Below, one piece after another: positions 26,116 through 35,545 of a stretch of DNA of 64,000 bases. Where the stretch lies: positions 1-64,000 of the forward strand of contig NZ_CYSG01000001.1 of assembly GCF_001457775.1 (NCBI RefSeq), read 5' to 3'. The notes under the pieces are model-generated. The model was not told where the DNA came from. It did no database searches and saw only the letters and a list, made by a program, of their open reading frames with translations. The DNA comes from Phaeobacter sp. CECT 5382 (GTDB taxonomy: Bacteria > Pseudomonadota > Alphaproteobacteria > Rhodobacterales > Rhodobacteraceae). The position numbers were made by a program, and so were the translations under genes. Each line of letters begins with the position of its first letter. Position 1 is the first letter of the stretch.

Positions 26116-27049
26116 TCTGCAGGAGTTGCGCGCAGCCGTCGCAAGCCACGGCAGGGTCACACGGGTGGTGATTGCCGCCATTCGGGGATCTTCGCCGCGT
26201 GAAGTCGGCGCTGCCATGCTGGTATGGGAGACTGGCCAGAGCGGCACCATCGGTGGCGGGGCACTAGAATACGAGGCGGCTCAGATTTCGCGCAGGCAAG
26301 GCGCCAAGTCTGGGCTCAGCACCCATGCGCTGGGACCAGACCTGGGCCAGTGCTGCGGCGGGTCTGTGACATTGCTGCGCGAAACCTATAAGGCGGCTGA
26401 TCTGGAGCAACTGGACGCGCAGATCATTGCAAGACCGGTTGCGCAGACCGCCAGCCCCAAAGAACCTTTGGCCGTTAAACGCCTGCTGGCGCAGCTGCGC
26501 AATCAGGGACAACGGCCCGACCCACAGCTGATTGAAGGCTGGATGGTGGAGCCGGTGCATCTGCCACAAACAGATCTTTGGATCTGGGGCGCGGGCCATG
26601 TGGGACGCGCGTTGGTCGATGTGTTGGCGCCGCTGCCGGATCTGTCCATCACCTGGGTTGATACCGCCCCTGCGCGGTTTCCGGATCATATTCCACCCCA
26701 AGTTACCCGACTTCCCGGAGCTGATCCCGTTCTTTTGCTGCGTCATGCCCCGGTAAATGCACAACATTTGATCCTGACCTATTCCCATGAGCTGGATCTG
26801 GCGCTATGCCACGCCCTGCTATTGCATGGGTTCACCTTTGCGGGGCTAATTGGCTCGGCCACCAAATGGGCGCGGTTTCGCAGCCGGTTGGCGGCCCTGG
26901 GTCACGGCCCGGCTGAGATCGCCCGCATTACCTGCCCGATCGGCTCGCCAGCCCTGGGCAAACACCCGCAGATGATTGCGGTCGGCGTTGCAGCACAGCT
27001 GTTGGCGCAGACCGCTATCAAAGACATAAAAGAGGAGCGGCGCGCGTGA
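26105..27049 (+). CDS. xdhC: Xanthine dehydrogenase accessory protein XdhC
   Basis: Binds molybdenum cofactor, helps its sulfuration and inserts it into XdhB. The 314-residue protein has the N-terminal XdhC domain (VIAAIRGSSPREVGAAM and GTIGGGALE) and a C-terminal Rossmann-like XdhC_C domain (IWGAGHVGRALVDVL, then GLIGSATKWARFRSRL). It overlaps xdhB by 11 bases and the ABC ATPase gene by four, so maturation and transport genes are locked into one transcript. Confidence 0.94.
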   Translation: MGFDLQELRAAVASHGRVTRVVIAAIRGSSPREVGAAMLVWETGQSGTIGGGALEYEAAQISRRQGAKSGLSTHALGPDLGQCCGGSVTLLRETYKAADLEQLDAQIIARPVAQTASPKEPLAVKRLLAQLRNQGQRPDPQLIEGWMVEPVHLPQTDLWIWGAGHVGRALVDVLAPLPDLSITWVDTAPARFPDHIPPQVTRLPGADPVLLLRHAPVNAQHLILTYSHELDLALCHALLLHGFTFAGLIGSATKWARFRSRLAALGHGPAEIARITCPIGSPALGKHPQMIAVGVAAQLLAQTAIKDIKEERRA

Positions 27050-28563
27050 CTGAGGTACTCTTGAGCCTGAAGGGCCTGACCAAGGCCTACCCCGGCGTGG
27101 TGGCCAATGATTCCGTCTCTTTTGACATTGGCGAAGGTGAGGTGCATGCGCTTCTGGGCGAAAACGGCGCCGGTAAATCCACCTTGGTCAAGATGATCTA
27201 CGGGCTGGTGAAGCCCGACAGTGGCGAGATGACCCTGCGGGGCAAAGCCTTTGCTCCGGGAGAGCCCCGCCAGGCGCGTGCCGATGGCATCGCCATGGTG
27301 TTCCAGCACTTTTCCCTGTTTGATGCGTTGAATGTGGCCGAAAATATCGCTTTGGGGATGGAGAACCCGCCCAAGCTGCGCGATCTGGCGGCGAAAATTC
27401 GCGAAGTCTCGGAGACCTATGGGCTGCCGCTGGATCCTTATCGCACCGTGGGCGATCTGTCTGCCGGGGAACGTCAGCGGGTGGAGATTATTCGCTGCCT
27501 GCTGCAGGACCCCAAACTGCTGATCATGGATGAACCAACGTCGGTGCTGACCCCACAAGAGGTGGACATCCTGTTCCAGACACTGGAAAAACTGCGCGCC
27601 GAGGGTACTTCGATCCTGTATATCAGCCACAAGCTGGAAGAGATCCGTACACTTTGTGATCACGCGACCATCCTGCGGCTGGGCAAGAACGTCGGTGAAT
27701 GCGTCCCGGCTGAGACCTCGGCCAGTGAAATGGCGGAACTGATGGTCGGATCGGCCCTGACCCCGCCTGAACGCGGCGACCGTGAATTTGGTGCGGTGGC
27801 GCTGGATATCTCGGGTCTGTCGGTGCCCTCGCCTTCGGCCTTTGGCACGGCGCTGCGCAATGTACATCTGACGGTGCGCCGGGGCGAGATCCTTGGCATT
27901 GGGGGTGTCGCTGGCAACGGCCAGGATGAGTTGCTGTCGGTTCTGTCTGGCGAGACCCTGACCGAAGCGGATGCAGTCAAGCTAGGCAAAGACCCGATTG
28001 GGCGACTGGGCCCTGTGGCACGCCGTGCACTCGGGGTGCTGGCTGCACCCGAAGAACGTCTGGGCCACGCTGCAGCCCCTGATATGAGCCTGACAGAAAA
28101 CGCCATGCTGACCGGGGCCACTCGCGAAGGGCTGGTCAAGAACGGATTTCTCAAATGGGCGGCCGCAAAAGAGTTTGCTGAGCGCGTCATCAAGGAATTT
28201 GACGTGCGCACACCGGGGCCGGAAAATGCCGCGCGCTCGCTATCGGGCGGCAATTTGCAGAAATTTGTCATCGGACGCGAGGTGCTGCAACGTCCCGAGG
28301 TACTGGTCGTGAACCAGCCGACCTGGGGGGTTGATGCCTCTGCTGCGGCGGCCATTCGCCAATCCTTGCTGGATCTGGCGGCTGGCGGTGCGGCAGTGAT
28401 TTGCATCAGCCAGGATCTGGATGAGCTGATGGAGATCTCCGACAGTTTTGCCGCCCTCAATGAGGGCCGCCTATCGGCGCCACGTCCGGCAGCTGGCCTG
28501 ACGGTTGAAGAAATCGGCCTGATGATGGGCGGTGCCCATGGCATGGAGGTGGCGCATGTCTGA
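27046..28563 (+). CDS. Purine/nucleoside ABC transporter ATPase (two ABC domains)
   Basis: A 505-residue ATPase with two fused ABC cassettes, as in BMP-type nucleoside importers (NupA/YufO). The first has Walker A (GENGAGKST), signature (LSAGERQRVE) and Walker B (LLIMDEPTS). The second has a degenerate Walker A (GVAGNGQDE), a signature (LSGGNLQKFVIGRE) and VVNQPTWGVDASA. Starts by GTG at 27046 overlapping xdhC. Works with the two permeases and the BMP protein downstream. Coupling to xanthine dehydrogenase suggests import of purine nucleosides or bases. Confidence 0.92.
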   Translation: MTEVLLSLKGLTKAYPGVVANDSVSFDIGEGEVHALLGENGAGKSTLVKMIYGLVKPDSGEMTLRGKAFAPGEPRQARADGIAMVFQHFSLFDALNVAENIALGMENPPKLRDLAAKIREVSETYGLPLDPYRTVGDLSAGERQRVEIIRCLLQDPKLLIMDEPTSVLTPQEVDILFQTLEKLRAEGTSILYISHKLEEIRTLCDHATILRLGKNVGECVPAETSASEMAELMVGSALTPPERGDREFGAVALDISGLSVPSPSAFGTALRNVHLTVRRGEILGIGGVAGNGQDELLSVLSGETLTEADAVKLGKDPIGRLGPVARRALGVLAAPEERLGHAAAPDMSLTENAMLTGATREGLVKNGFLKWAAAKEFAERVIKEFDVRTPGPENAARSLSGGNLQKFVIGREVLQRPEVLVVNQPTWGVDASAAAAIRQSLLDLAAGGAAVICISQDLDELMEISDSFAALNEGRLSAPRPAAGLTVEEIGLMMGGAHGMEVAHV

Positions 28564-28608
28564 TCTTTCAGCCCACAACAACAAAAAACGAGAACAGGGA
28601 GAGGCCGC

Positions 28609-29691
28609 ATGATCCGGCTAGAGAAACGGCCACAGCCGTCAAAGGCCTGGTCACTGGCCACACCGCTGGTGGCGGTGCTGGCTACCATGCTGGCTGGCGG
28701 GCTTTTGTTTGCCATCCTTGGCAAGGACCCGGTCGAGGCCATTCGCACCATCTTCTGGGAACCGCTGTTTGGCGAGTTCGCCTTTTACTACCGCCCGCAA
28801 CTGCTGGTCAAAGGTGCGCCGCTGGTGCTGATCGCCATTGGCCTTTCGCTGGGCTTCAAGGCCGGCATCTGGAACATTGGCGCCGAAGGGCAATATATCA
28901 TGGGCGCGCTGTTTGGCGCCGGGGTTGGGCTCGCGTTTTACCCGCTTGAGGCCTGGTATATCTTTCCGCTGATGGTGATCGCTGGCGGCTTTGGCGGCTG
29001 GCTCTGGGCGTCGATCCCAGCCTATTTGAAAGTCCGCTTTGGCACCAACGAAATCCTCGTGTCGCTGATGCTGGTCTATGTGGCCGAACAGTTTCTTGCC
29101 TCTATGTCATTGGGCCTGATGAAAAACCCCGAAGGGTTTGGCTTTCCGGGCTCACGCAACCTGCAGCAATACGAGAGCGCCTATAACGCCGACTTGATCG
29201 CTGGAACCGGCATGCATTGGGGCGTGGTTGCAGCCCTGATCGCGGTGATCTTTGCCTATGTGCTGCTCAACCGTCACATGACGGGCTATCACATCCGCCT
29301 GACAGGTGAGGCGCCGCGTGCGGCCAAGTTCGCGGGAGTGAACCCATCGCGCCTGATCCTGTTCTGCCTTGGCACCTCTGGTATTCTCGCCGGTCTTGCA
29401 GGCCTGTTTGAGGTTTCTGGGCCCTCCGGTCAGGTCTCTATCGATTTTAACGTCGGCTATGGTTTCACCGCCATTATCGTCGCCTTTCTGGGCCGGTTGC
29501 ATCCAGTGGGCATCCTGCTGGCCGGGGGGCTGATGGCGCTGACGTATATCGGCGGTGATATCGCCCAGGCTAACCTGCAGCTGCCGTCTTCGGCCATTCA
29601 GGTCTTTCAGGGCATGTTGCTGTTTTTCCTGCTGGCCTTTGACCTGCTCACCAATTTCCGCCTCAGCTTTGGCAAACCGGAGGTCGCGTGA
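28609..29691 (+). CDS. Purine/nucleoside ABC transporter permease 1
   Basis: A 360-residue inner-membrane permease of the BPD_transp_2 family (NupB/YufP type), with about ten hydrophobic segments and the family stretch IGLSLGFKAGIWNIGAEGQ. The last base of its TGA is shared with the ATG of the next permease. Pairs with the second permease to form the channel. Confidence 0.92.
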   Translation: MIRLEKRPQPSKAWSLATPLVAVLATMLAGGLLFAILGKDPVEAIRTIFWEPLFGEFAFYYRPQLLVKGAPLVLIAIGLSLGFKAGIWNIGAEGQYIMGALFGAGVGLAFYPLEAWYIFPLMVIAGGFGGWLWASIPAYLKVRFGTNEILVSLMLVYVAEQFLASMSLGLMKNPEGFGFPGSRNLQQYESAYNADLIAGTGMHWGVVAALIAVIFAYVLLNRHMTGYHIRLTGEAPRAAKFAGVNPSRLILFCLGTSGILAGLAGLFEVSGPSGQVSIDFNVGYGFTAIIVAFLGRLHPVGILLAGGLMALTYIGGDIAQANLQLPSSAIQVFQGMLLFFLLAFDLLTNFRLSFGKPEVA

Positions 29692-30611
29692 TGGATCTTT
29701 CTGCAATCAACCCCGTCCTGCTCATTGCCTCGCTCATGGTCGCGGCCACGCCGCTGCTGTTTGCCGCCATTGGAGAATTGGTGGTGGAGAAAGCCGGGGT
29801 TCTGAACCTTGGCGTCGAGGGTATGATGATCATCGGCGCCATCGCTGGCTTTGCCACTGCCGTTGAGACGGGATCGCCTTTGCTGGGCTTTGTCGCAGCC
29901 GCTGGGGCCGGCGCATTGCTCTCTGTGCTCTTTGCCATTCTCACGCAGTTTGCCCAGGCCAATCAGGTCGCCTCGGGCCTGTCGCTGACCCTGTTTGGTC
30001 TGGGTCTGTCAGCCCTCATGGGGCAGAGCTATGTCGGGGTAAAGCCGCCACAGATGGAAAAGCTGAACATTCCGGTGCTGAGCGACCTACCTGTTGTGGG
30101 CCCGATCCTGTTCGGCCATGACCTGATGCTCTATGTGGCAATCGCACTGATCGCGGCGGTCTGGGCCATGATCAAGTTCAGCCGCCTGGGGTTGGTTCTG
30201 CGCGCCGTGGGCGAAAACCACGATGCCGCCCATGCGCTTGGCTACAAGGTTGTTCGCATCCGCATTCTGGCGATCCTGTTTGGTGGTGCCTGTGCCGGGC
30301 TTGGCGGCGCCTACATCAGCCTCATTCGCGTGCCGCAATGGACCGAGGGCATGACCGCAGGCATCGGCTGGATTGCGCTGGCTTTGGTGGTCTTTGCCAG
30401 CTGGAAACCCTGGCGCGTGCTGCTGGGTGCCTATCTTTTTGGCGGCGTGACCGTTGTTCAGCTTAATCTTCAGGCCGCAGGCGTTGCCATCCCGGTAGAG
30501 TATCTGGCAATGTCGCCCTATCTGATCACCATTCTGGTGCTCGTCATTCTATCCGCCGATAAAAGCAGCGCCCCTGCTGCGCTTGGCCGCAACTTCCACG
30601 CTTCGCGCTAA
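29691..30611 (+). CDS. Purine/nucleoside ABC transporter permease 2
   Basis: A 306-residue permease of the NupC/YufQ type. The N-terminal block with VVEKAGVLNLGVEGMM is diagnostic. Eight to nine transmembrane segments. ATG at 29691, one-base overlap with the first permease. It is followed after 76 bases by the substrate-binding protein gene. Confidence 0.92.
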   Translation: MDLSAINPVLLIASLMVAATPLLFAAIGELVVEKAGVLNLGVEGMMIIGAIAGFATAVETGSPLLGFVAAAGAGALLSVLFAILTQFAQANQVASGLSLTLFGLGLSALMGQSYVGVKPPQMEKLNIPVLSDLPVVGPILFGHDLMLYVAIALIAAVWAMIKFSRLGLVLRAVGENHDAAHALGYKVVRIRILAILFGGACAGLGGAYISLIRVPQWTEGMTAGIGWIALALVVFASWKPWRVLLGAYLFGGVTVVQLNLQAAGVAIPVEYLAMSPYLITILVLVILSADKSSAPAALGRNFHASR

Positions 30612-30687
30612 TCTTTGGCGCGCAGCACACCACTTGTCCGGGGCTGCCCCCGGGCACAATCATAATCAAAACGGGGGGATCCCTTTA

Positions 30688-31764
30688 ATGAAACTGACGA
30701 ACCTTTTGACCAGTGCTGCCATGGCACTGGGCCTTGCCACGGCTGCTGTAGCCGAAGACCCAACCAAAGTGGGCTTTGTCTATGTTGGCCCCGTGGGCGA
30801 CGGCGGCTGGACCTATGAGCACGACCAGGGCCGCAAGGCTGTTGTCGCAGAATTCGGCGACAAGGTCGAAACCGTCTATGTTGAAAACGTCGCCGAAGGC
30901 CCCGACGCCGAGCGTGTGATCACCCAGATGGCGCTGCAGGGTGCGGATCTGATCTTCACCACCTCTTTCGGCTATATGGATCCGACCAACAACGTCGCCG
31001 CCAAATTCCCGGACGTGAAATTCGAGCACGCCACCGGCTATAAGCGCAATACTGAAAACGTTTCGACCTACTCGGCACGTTTCTATGAAGGCCGCGCGGT
31101 TCAGGGCACCATCGCGGGCCATATGACCGAAAGCAACATCGTCGGCTACATCGGCTCCTACCCGATCCCCGAAGTGATCCGCGGCATCAACTCTGCCTAT
31201 ATCCACGCCAAAAAGGTCAACCCCGACGTCGAATTCAAAATCGTCTGGGCCTTCACCTGGTTTGACCCTGCCAAAGAAGCTGACGCTGCCAAGGTACTGA
31301 TCGAACAGGGTGCCGACGTGATCCTGCAGCACACCGATTCGACCGCGCCACAGGCCGCAGCACAGGCTGCTGGCAACGTGATCACCTTTGGCCAGGCCTC
31401 GGATATGGCCGAATACGGTCCCAAGCCACGCGTCTCCTCCATCATTGACGACTGGGCCCCCTACTACATCGCCCGCACCAAGGCCGTCATGGACGGTACC
31501 TGGACAAGCACGGACACCTGGGACGGCATCGGCGCTGGCATGGTTGGCATCGGCGAGATCTCCGACGCGGTTCCTGCTGAAGTGAAAGCCGAAGCACTGG
31601 CACTGAAAGCGGCCCTTGCGGATGGCTCTTACCACGCCTTCACCGGCCCGATCACCAAACAGGACGGATCCGCCTGGCTGGCCGATGGCGAGACTGCGGA
31701 TGACGGCACCCTTGCTGGCATGAACTTCTATGTCGAAGGCATCGAAGGCGACATCCCGCAGTAA
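30688..31764 (+). CDS. BMP-family substrate-binding protein
   Basis: Periplasmic binding component of the importer. The 358-residue protein has a signal peptide of about 22 residues (MKLTNLLTSAAMALGLATAAVA) cut at AVA-ED. The mature protein opens with KVGFVYVGPVGDGGW, typical of BmpA/Med proteins. No lipobox. The start at 30688 is set by the signal peptide; a longer frame adds 35 unlikely residues. Last gene before a strong terminator. Ligand inferred as a purine nucleoside or base. Confidence 0.93.
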   Translation: MKLTNLLTSAAMALGLATAAVAEDPTKVGFVYVGPVGDGGWTYEHDQGRKAVVAEFGDKVETVYVENVAEGPDAERVITQMALQGADLIFTTSFGYMDPTNNVAAKFPDVKFEHATGYKRNTENVSTYSARFYEGRAVQGTIAGHMTESNIVGYIGSYPIPEVIRGINSAYIHAKKVNPDVEFKIVWAFTWFDPAKEADAAKVLIEQGADVILQHTDSTAPQAAAQAAGNVITFGQASDMAEYGPKPRVSSIIDDWAPYYIARTKAVMDGTWTSTDTWDGIGAGMVGIGEISDAVPAEVKAEALALKAALADGSYHAFTGPITKQDGSAWLADGETADDGTLAGMNFYVEGIEGDIPQ

Positions 31765-31790
31765 ACAACTGCTACCTTCACCACCGAAAA

Positions 31791-31819
31791 GGCCCGCCCC
31801 AATAGGCGGGCCTTTTTTT
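31791..31819 (+). terminator. Terminator of the xdh-importer operon
   Basis: GGCCCGCC and GGCGGGCC form a perfect 8-bp stem with a six-base loop, followed by seven T residues. It starts 27 bases after the BMP gene stop. Confidence 0.93.
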
Positions 31820-31920
31820 GGGGGAGATGTCTAGAAAAAACACAATCGCACTATTCACACAACACAAGGGAACAATACTGCCGACCACCCGGAGTTTCTG
31901 AAGAAACGCACTGGGCGAAT

Positions 31921-31995
31921 GTCCGCAGTGCGGACGAAGCCGCCCTTCACTTCACGTGCGCCAATGTCCGGTTTGGCAAACCGTTCAAAAACGGT
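31921..31995 (+). repeat. Non-coding hairpin/repeat patch
   Basis: Holds a perfect GTCCGC/GCGGAC hairpin (31921-31935) and ACCGTT/AACGGT (31980-31995) followed by T residues. The block with CCGCAGTGC recurs near 32528 in similar context. It looks like decayed dispersed repeat DNA, not a gene. Confidence 0.4.
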
Positions 31996-32086
31996 CGTTT
32001 TTGGAGAGCCACTTTTGACCTTACAGCGAATACAATCTCTGGCATTTTGGTTGAATGGTTAGAGCTTCTCAATCAGCTGCGTATGG

Positions 32087-32326
32087 TTACTTATCGGAAG
32101 CGTAAACGCCCCACATGATTGATCTCCAACTACGTTTCTTCACGAACCGTTGATAGCATAACGTGACGATGATCATTACGATCAACCATGGCATGATCGC
32201 ATTAAAACCAAACCAATACATTGCGAACCAGACTACAGCCATGAGCGGCAGGAACATCTTTAACCAGTCGCGCCAAGCCTTTTTAATTATGGACGGCCTA
32301 TCTGGGTTAGTGTGATTATCTGGCAT
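32087..32326 (-). CDS. Small membrane protein
   Basis: A 79-residue protein with two closely spaced hydrophobic helices (about 22-40 and 43-60) flanked by basic residues, ending in a soluble tail. AGGGG lies eight bases before the ATG. No family recognised; it stands alone in otherwise non-coding, repeat-bearing DNA between the purine operon and the aldo/keto reductase cluster. Confidence 0.6.
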   Translation of the reverse strand: MPDNHTNPDRPSIIKKAWRDWLKMFLPLMAVVWFAMYWFGFNAIMPWLIVMIIVTLCYQRFVKKRSWRSIMWGVYASDK

Positions 32327-32752
32327 TCTTCGACCCCTATTTTATCTGCTGATGATAAGCATACCGCCGAACGCCCGCAATATCTGACAGCGGTCAAGTG
32401 AAAGCCTTCCAAAAACCCTCGTTTTGGGCACTCCCGCAAACGTCCTCGTTTAATGCTTCCACAAACCCGTTCAAAACCCAAGTGGCTATTGAACGTTTTT
32501 ACCTCTACCGTGATAGCAGACATTGGCCGCAGTGCAAAAACGCGGCAAAGAGGGCTCAAACCGGTCATCGGAGTAAAGCTGTTAGATGGCCACTCAGCTC
32601 TACATCGCGCCACCAAGCACTTCGAGTTATTGAACCTGCAAGCCGCATCTCCCTGAGCATTGACGACTCAGGCGGAGCAGTTTTTCACGAAAGGTAGGCC
32701 GACACTCACCTTCGCTCTTTTCCCTGTTACAGGGACGTGGCAGGTTCCGCCC
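32327..32752. other. Non-coding stretch with repeat remnants
   Basis: About 425 bases with no credible gene. A segment near 32517-32575 (GACATTGGCCGCAGTGC and following) resembles the patch at 31921 and short remnants at 52910, consistent with a degraded dispersed repeat. The promoter of the downstream aldo/keto reductase must lie at its right end. Confidence 0.4.
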
Positions 32753-33712
32753 ATGACACAGATCCTTACCAGCCCCGACGGAACCCCGGCAAGCCGCTTT
32801 GCCTTTGGCACCATGCAGTTTGGTGGTCGCGCCGATGCCGCACAATCTGCTGAAATTTATGCCGCCTGCCGTGCCGCAGGGATTACCCATTTTGACACTG
32901 CCTGGGTCTATACAGACGGCCGTAGCGAAGAAATTTTGGGGCAACTGATCCAGGCTGAGCGTGACCAGGTGCTGGTCGCCAGCAAGGTCGGCTACTCCGG
33001 CGGTGCCGGGGCGGGTAATCTGCAAAGCCAGTTTGACACCAGTCGCAAGCGCCTTGGGCTGGACTGCATTGATATCCTTTATCTGCACCGTTTTGACGCC
33101 GAGACTGACCTGCGCGAAACCCTGTCATGGTTTGCCGCCCGCAAGGCGGCTGGCGATATCCGCTACATAGGGCTGTCGAATTTTGCCGCCTGGCAGGTGA
33201 TGAAGGCCCAGATGCTTGGGAAAGAGATCGGGGTTTCGACAGATATCCTGCAGCCAATGTATTCGCTGGTGAAACGTCAGGTCGAGGTGGAAATCCTACC
33301 GATGTGTGCCGATCAGGGCATGGCCGTAGCCCCCTATTCGCCGCTGGGCGGTGGTTTGCTGACCGGTAAATATGCCTCAGGTGGCAGTGGTTGGTCCTCA
33401 GGACGGCTGAGCGAGGATGCCCGCTATAACAGCCGCTATGGCCAGGCCTGGATGCATGACACCGCCCGAGAACTGACCGTTATGGCACAGGCACGCGGTG
33501 TGGATCCGGCGACATTGGCCGTGGCCTGGGTCGCAGCCCATGGCAGCGCACCGATGCCGATCATCTCAGGGCGCACCGTGGAGCAGATTGCGCCCTCGCT
33601 TGCCGCACTGGATCTGGAGATGGATCAGGATCTCTATGACGCTATAGCCGCGCTCAGCCCGCGGCCAGTACCAGCCACCGATAGGCTCGAAGAACAGGAG
33701 ATGGGTGCATGA
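32753..33712 (+). CDS. Aldo/keto reductase
   Basis: A 319-residue NAD(P)H-dependent aldehyde/ketone reductase. The catalytic tetrad is visible: Asp and Tyr in FDTAWVYTDG, Lys in VASKVGY, His in YLHRFD. The NADPH-binding end carries PIISGRT. The start at 32753 is the first ATG that fits the family; a longer frame reaches into non-coding DNA. Overlaps the FAD oxidoreductase gene by four bases, so the two are co-expressed. Substrate unknown. Confidence 0.9.
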   Translation: MTQILTSPDGTPASRFAFGTMQFGGRADAAQSAEIYAACRAAGITHFDTAWVYTDGRSEEILGQLIQAERDQVLVASKVGYSGGAGAGNLQSQFDTSRKRLGLDCIDILYLHRFDAETDLRETLSWFAARKAAGDIRYIGLSNFAAWQVMKAQMLGKEIGVSTDILQPMYSLVKRQVEVEILPMCADQGMAVAPYSPLGGGLLTGKYASGGSGWSSGRLSEDARYNSRYGQAWMHDTARELTVMAQARGVDPATLAVAWVAAHGSAPMPIISGRTVEQIAPSLAALDLEMDQDLYDAIAALSPRPVPATDRLEEQEMGA

Positions 33713-34788
33713 AGAGTGATTTTATCGTCATTGGCGGCGGTATTGCCGGCACCAGTGCAGCCGCCCGCCTGTCGGCGCTGGGCCGCGTGGTCCTGCTCGA
33801 GGCGGAAGAGGCGCTTGGCTATCATGCCTCGGGACGTTCGGCGGCTATGTTTGAAGAAAACTACGGCACAGATGCCGTGGTCGCTCTGAACCGGGCCAGC
33901 GCTGACTATCACCATAGCGCCAATGGCGGCTATCTCACGCCGCGCGGATTCATGCTGGTGGCAGGCCCCGGTGAGGAGCAGCAGTTCACTTCTGATATCA
34001 AAGACCTGCACCTTGAGCCGATCTCGATCGAAGACGCATTGGACAGGGTTCCGATCCTGAACCCCAAAACCGTCACCCATGCCGGGTTGCATCAGGCGGC
34101 CCAGGACCTTGATACCGATCGCATGATCCAGGATTTCGCCAAGGTTCTGCGCGCAGCCGGCGGCAGTGTCGTGACCCGTGCGACCGTCACTGGCATCACC
34201 CGGTCTGGCGCAGGCTGGCTAGTGACTACCGCCGATACGACCTACGAGGCAGCCCAAATCGTCAATGCTGCCGGAGCCTGGGTAGATGAGATCGCCGTGC
34301 TTGCTGGTGTGTCCCCCATTGGCATTCAACCGCGCCGACGCTCGATGGCGCGACTGCCAGCCCCTGGCGGGCACGATGTCAGCACCTGGCCGATGCTGAT
34401 GGGCGTCGGAGAGACATGGTATGCCAAGCCTGACGCGGGAAAACTTCTGGTCTCCCCTGCGGATGCCGATCTGGTGACACCCCATGATGCCTATGCCGAT
34501 GACATGGTACTTGCCGAAGGGCTGGCGCGCTATGAAGAACGGGTAACGACACCGGTCACCCGGGTTGAAAGCAACTGGGCTGGCCTGCGCAGTTTTGCCC
34601 CGGACGGCAATCTGGTGCTTGGCCCCGATCCGGATCAACCTGATTTCATCTGGTGTGCAGCCCAGGGCGGCTATGGCTTTCAGACCGCCCCTGCCGCCTC
34701 GCAGCTGTTAGCGGATATCCTTGGTGGTACCTCCAGCCTGTTTGACACAGAAACGCTGGTGGCACTTTCGCCACAGAGGCTGCGCTGA
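33709..34788 (+). CDS. FAD-dependent oxidoreductase (DAO family)
   Basis: A 359-residue flavoprotein of the D-amino-acid-oxidase/glycine-oxidase superfamily. The N-terminal dinucleotide motif GGGIAGTSAA binds FAD, and the C-terminal block with AAQGGYGFQTAPA closes the FAD site. Probably oxidises an amine or amino acid. ATGA overlap with the upstream reductase and one-base overlap with the downstream methyltransferase indicate a coupled operon. Confidence 0.9.
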   Translation: MKSDFIVIGGGIAGTSAAARLSALGRVVLLEAEEALGYHASGRSAAMFEENYGTDAVVALNRASADYHHSANGGYLTPRGFMLVAGPGEEQQFTSDIKDLHLEPISIEDALDRVPILNPKTVTHAGLHQAAQDLDTDRMIQDFAKVLRAAGGSVVTRATVTGITRSGAGWLVTTADTTYEAAQIVNAAGAWVDEIAVLAGVSPIGIQPRRRSMARLPAPGGHDVSTWPMLMGVGETWYAKPDAGKLLVSPADADLVTPHDAYADDMVLAEGLARYEERVTTPVTRVESNWAGLRSFAPDGNLVLGPDPDQPDFIWCAAQGGYGFQTAPAASQLLADILGGTSSLFDTETLVALSPQRLR

Positions 34789-35456
34789 TGCCGGTCCGCT
34801 CTGTTCCCGGCAGCGCCTCGGTAGCCAACCCCGATGGCGGCAAACTGTTTGCGCCTTCAGCTGCGCGCAATTTGGCCGCCCTGTGTGATCTTCTCGATCA
34901 GGTCGCACCCACTTCCGGCACTGCCCTAGAACTGGCCAGCGGCACCGGACAACACGTTATTGGCTATGGCACCCGCCTGCCCGGTCTGACCTGGCAGCCA
35001 AGCGAGGTCGACCCGGCACGCCGCGCCAGCATTGATGCCCACGTGGCTGAGGCTGGTACAGACAATATCCGCCCGGCCCTTGCGCTGGATGCTACCGCAC
35101 CGGGCTGGTCAGACAGCGTATTGCAGGCGCAGGGCCCGGTGGATCTGATCATGCTTTCCAATCTGTTACACCTGATCAGCACGCCAGAGGCGCAGCGCCT
35201 TATACAAGAGGCGGCAACCTGCTTGGCACCTGCGGGTACCTTGGTGATTTACGGCCCCTTTTCGCGTGCGGGAGAGCTGACCAGTGAGGGCGACGAGACC
35301 TTTCATGCCTCCCTTGTGGGTCATGACCCCGAGATTGGCTACAAAGATGATTTCGATGTGCTCGACTGGGCTGAAGACGCCGGGCTAACCCCCGGTGCCG
35401 TCATCGAAATGCCCGCCAACAATCTTGGTCTGGTGTTTCACAATGGCGCCACGTAA
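34788..35456 (+). CDS. DUF938 SAM-dependent methyltransferase
   Basis: A 222-residue protein with a class I methyltransferase core: motif I ALELASGTGQH, acidic residue at the end of the second strand (PSEVD) and LIMLSNLLHLI. The N-terminal FAPSAARN and the whole layout match DUF938. Substrate unknown. Last of three coupled genes. Confidence 0.87.
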   Translation: MPVRSVPGSASVANPDGGKLFAPSAARNLAALCDLLDQVAPTSGTALELASGTGQHVIGYGTRLPGLTWQPSEVDPARRASIDAHVAEAGTDNIRPALALDATAPGWSDSVLQAQGPVDLIMLSNLLHLISTPEAQRLIQEAATCLAPAGTLVIYGPFSRAGELTSEGDETFHASLVGHDPEIGYKDDFDVLDWAEDAGLTPGAVIEMPANNLGLVFHNGAT

Positions 35457-35545
35457 CGCGCTGTCGGCGTGACCTAGATCAAAGTCGGCAGAGCGCCTGT
35501 TGCCTACACCTTCGGAAAGCGGAATGTAAAACCGAAGGACAGTCT

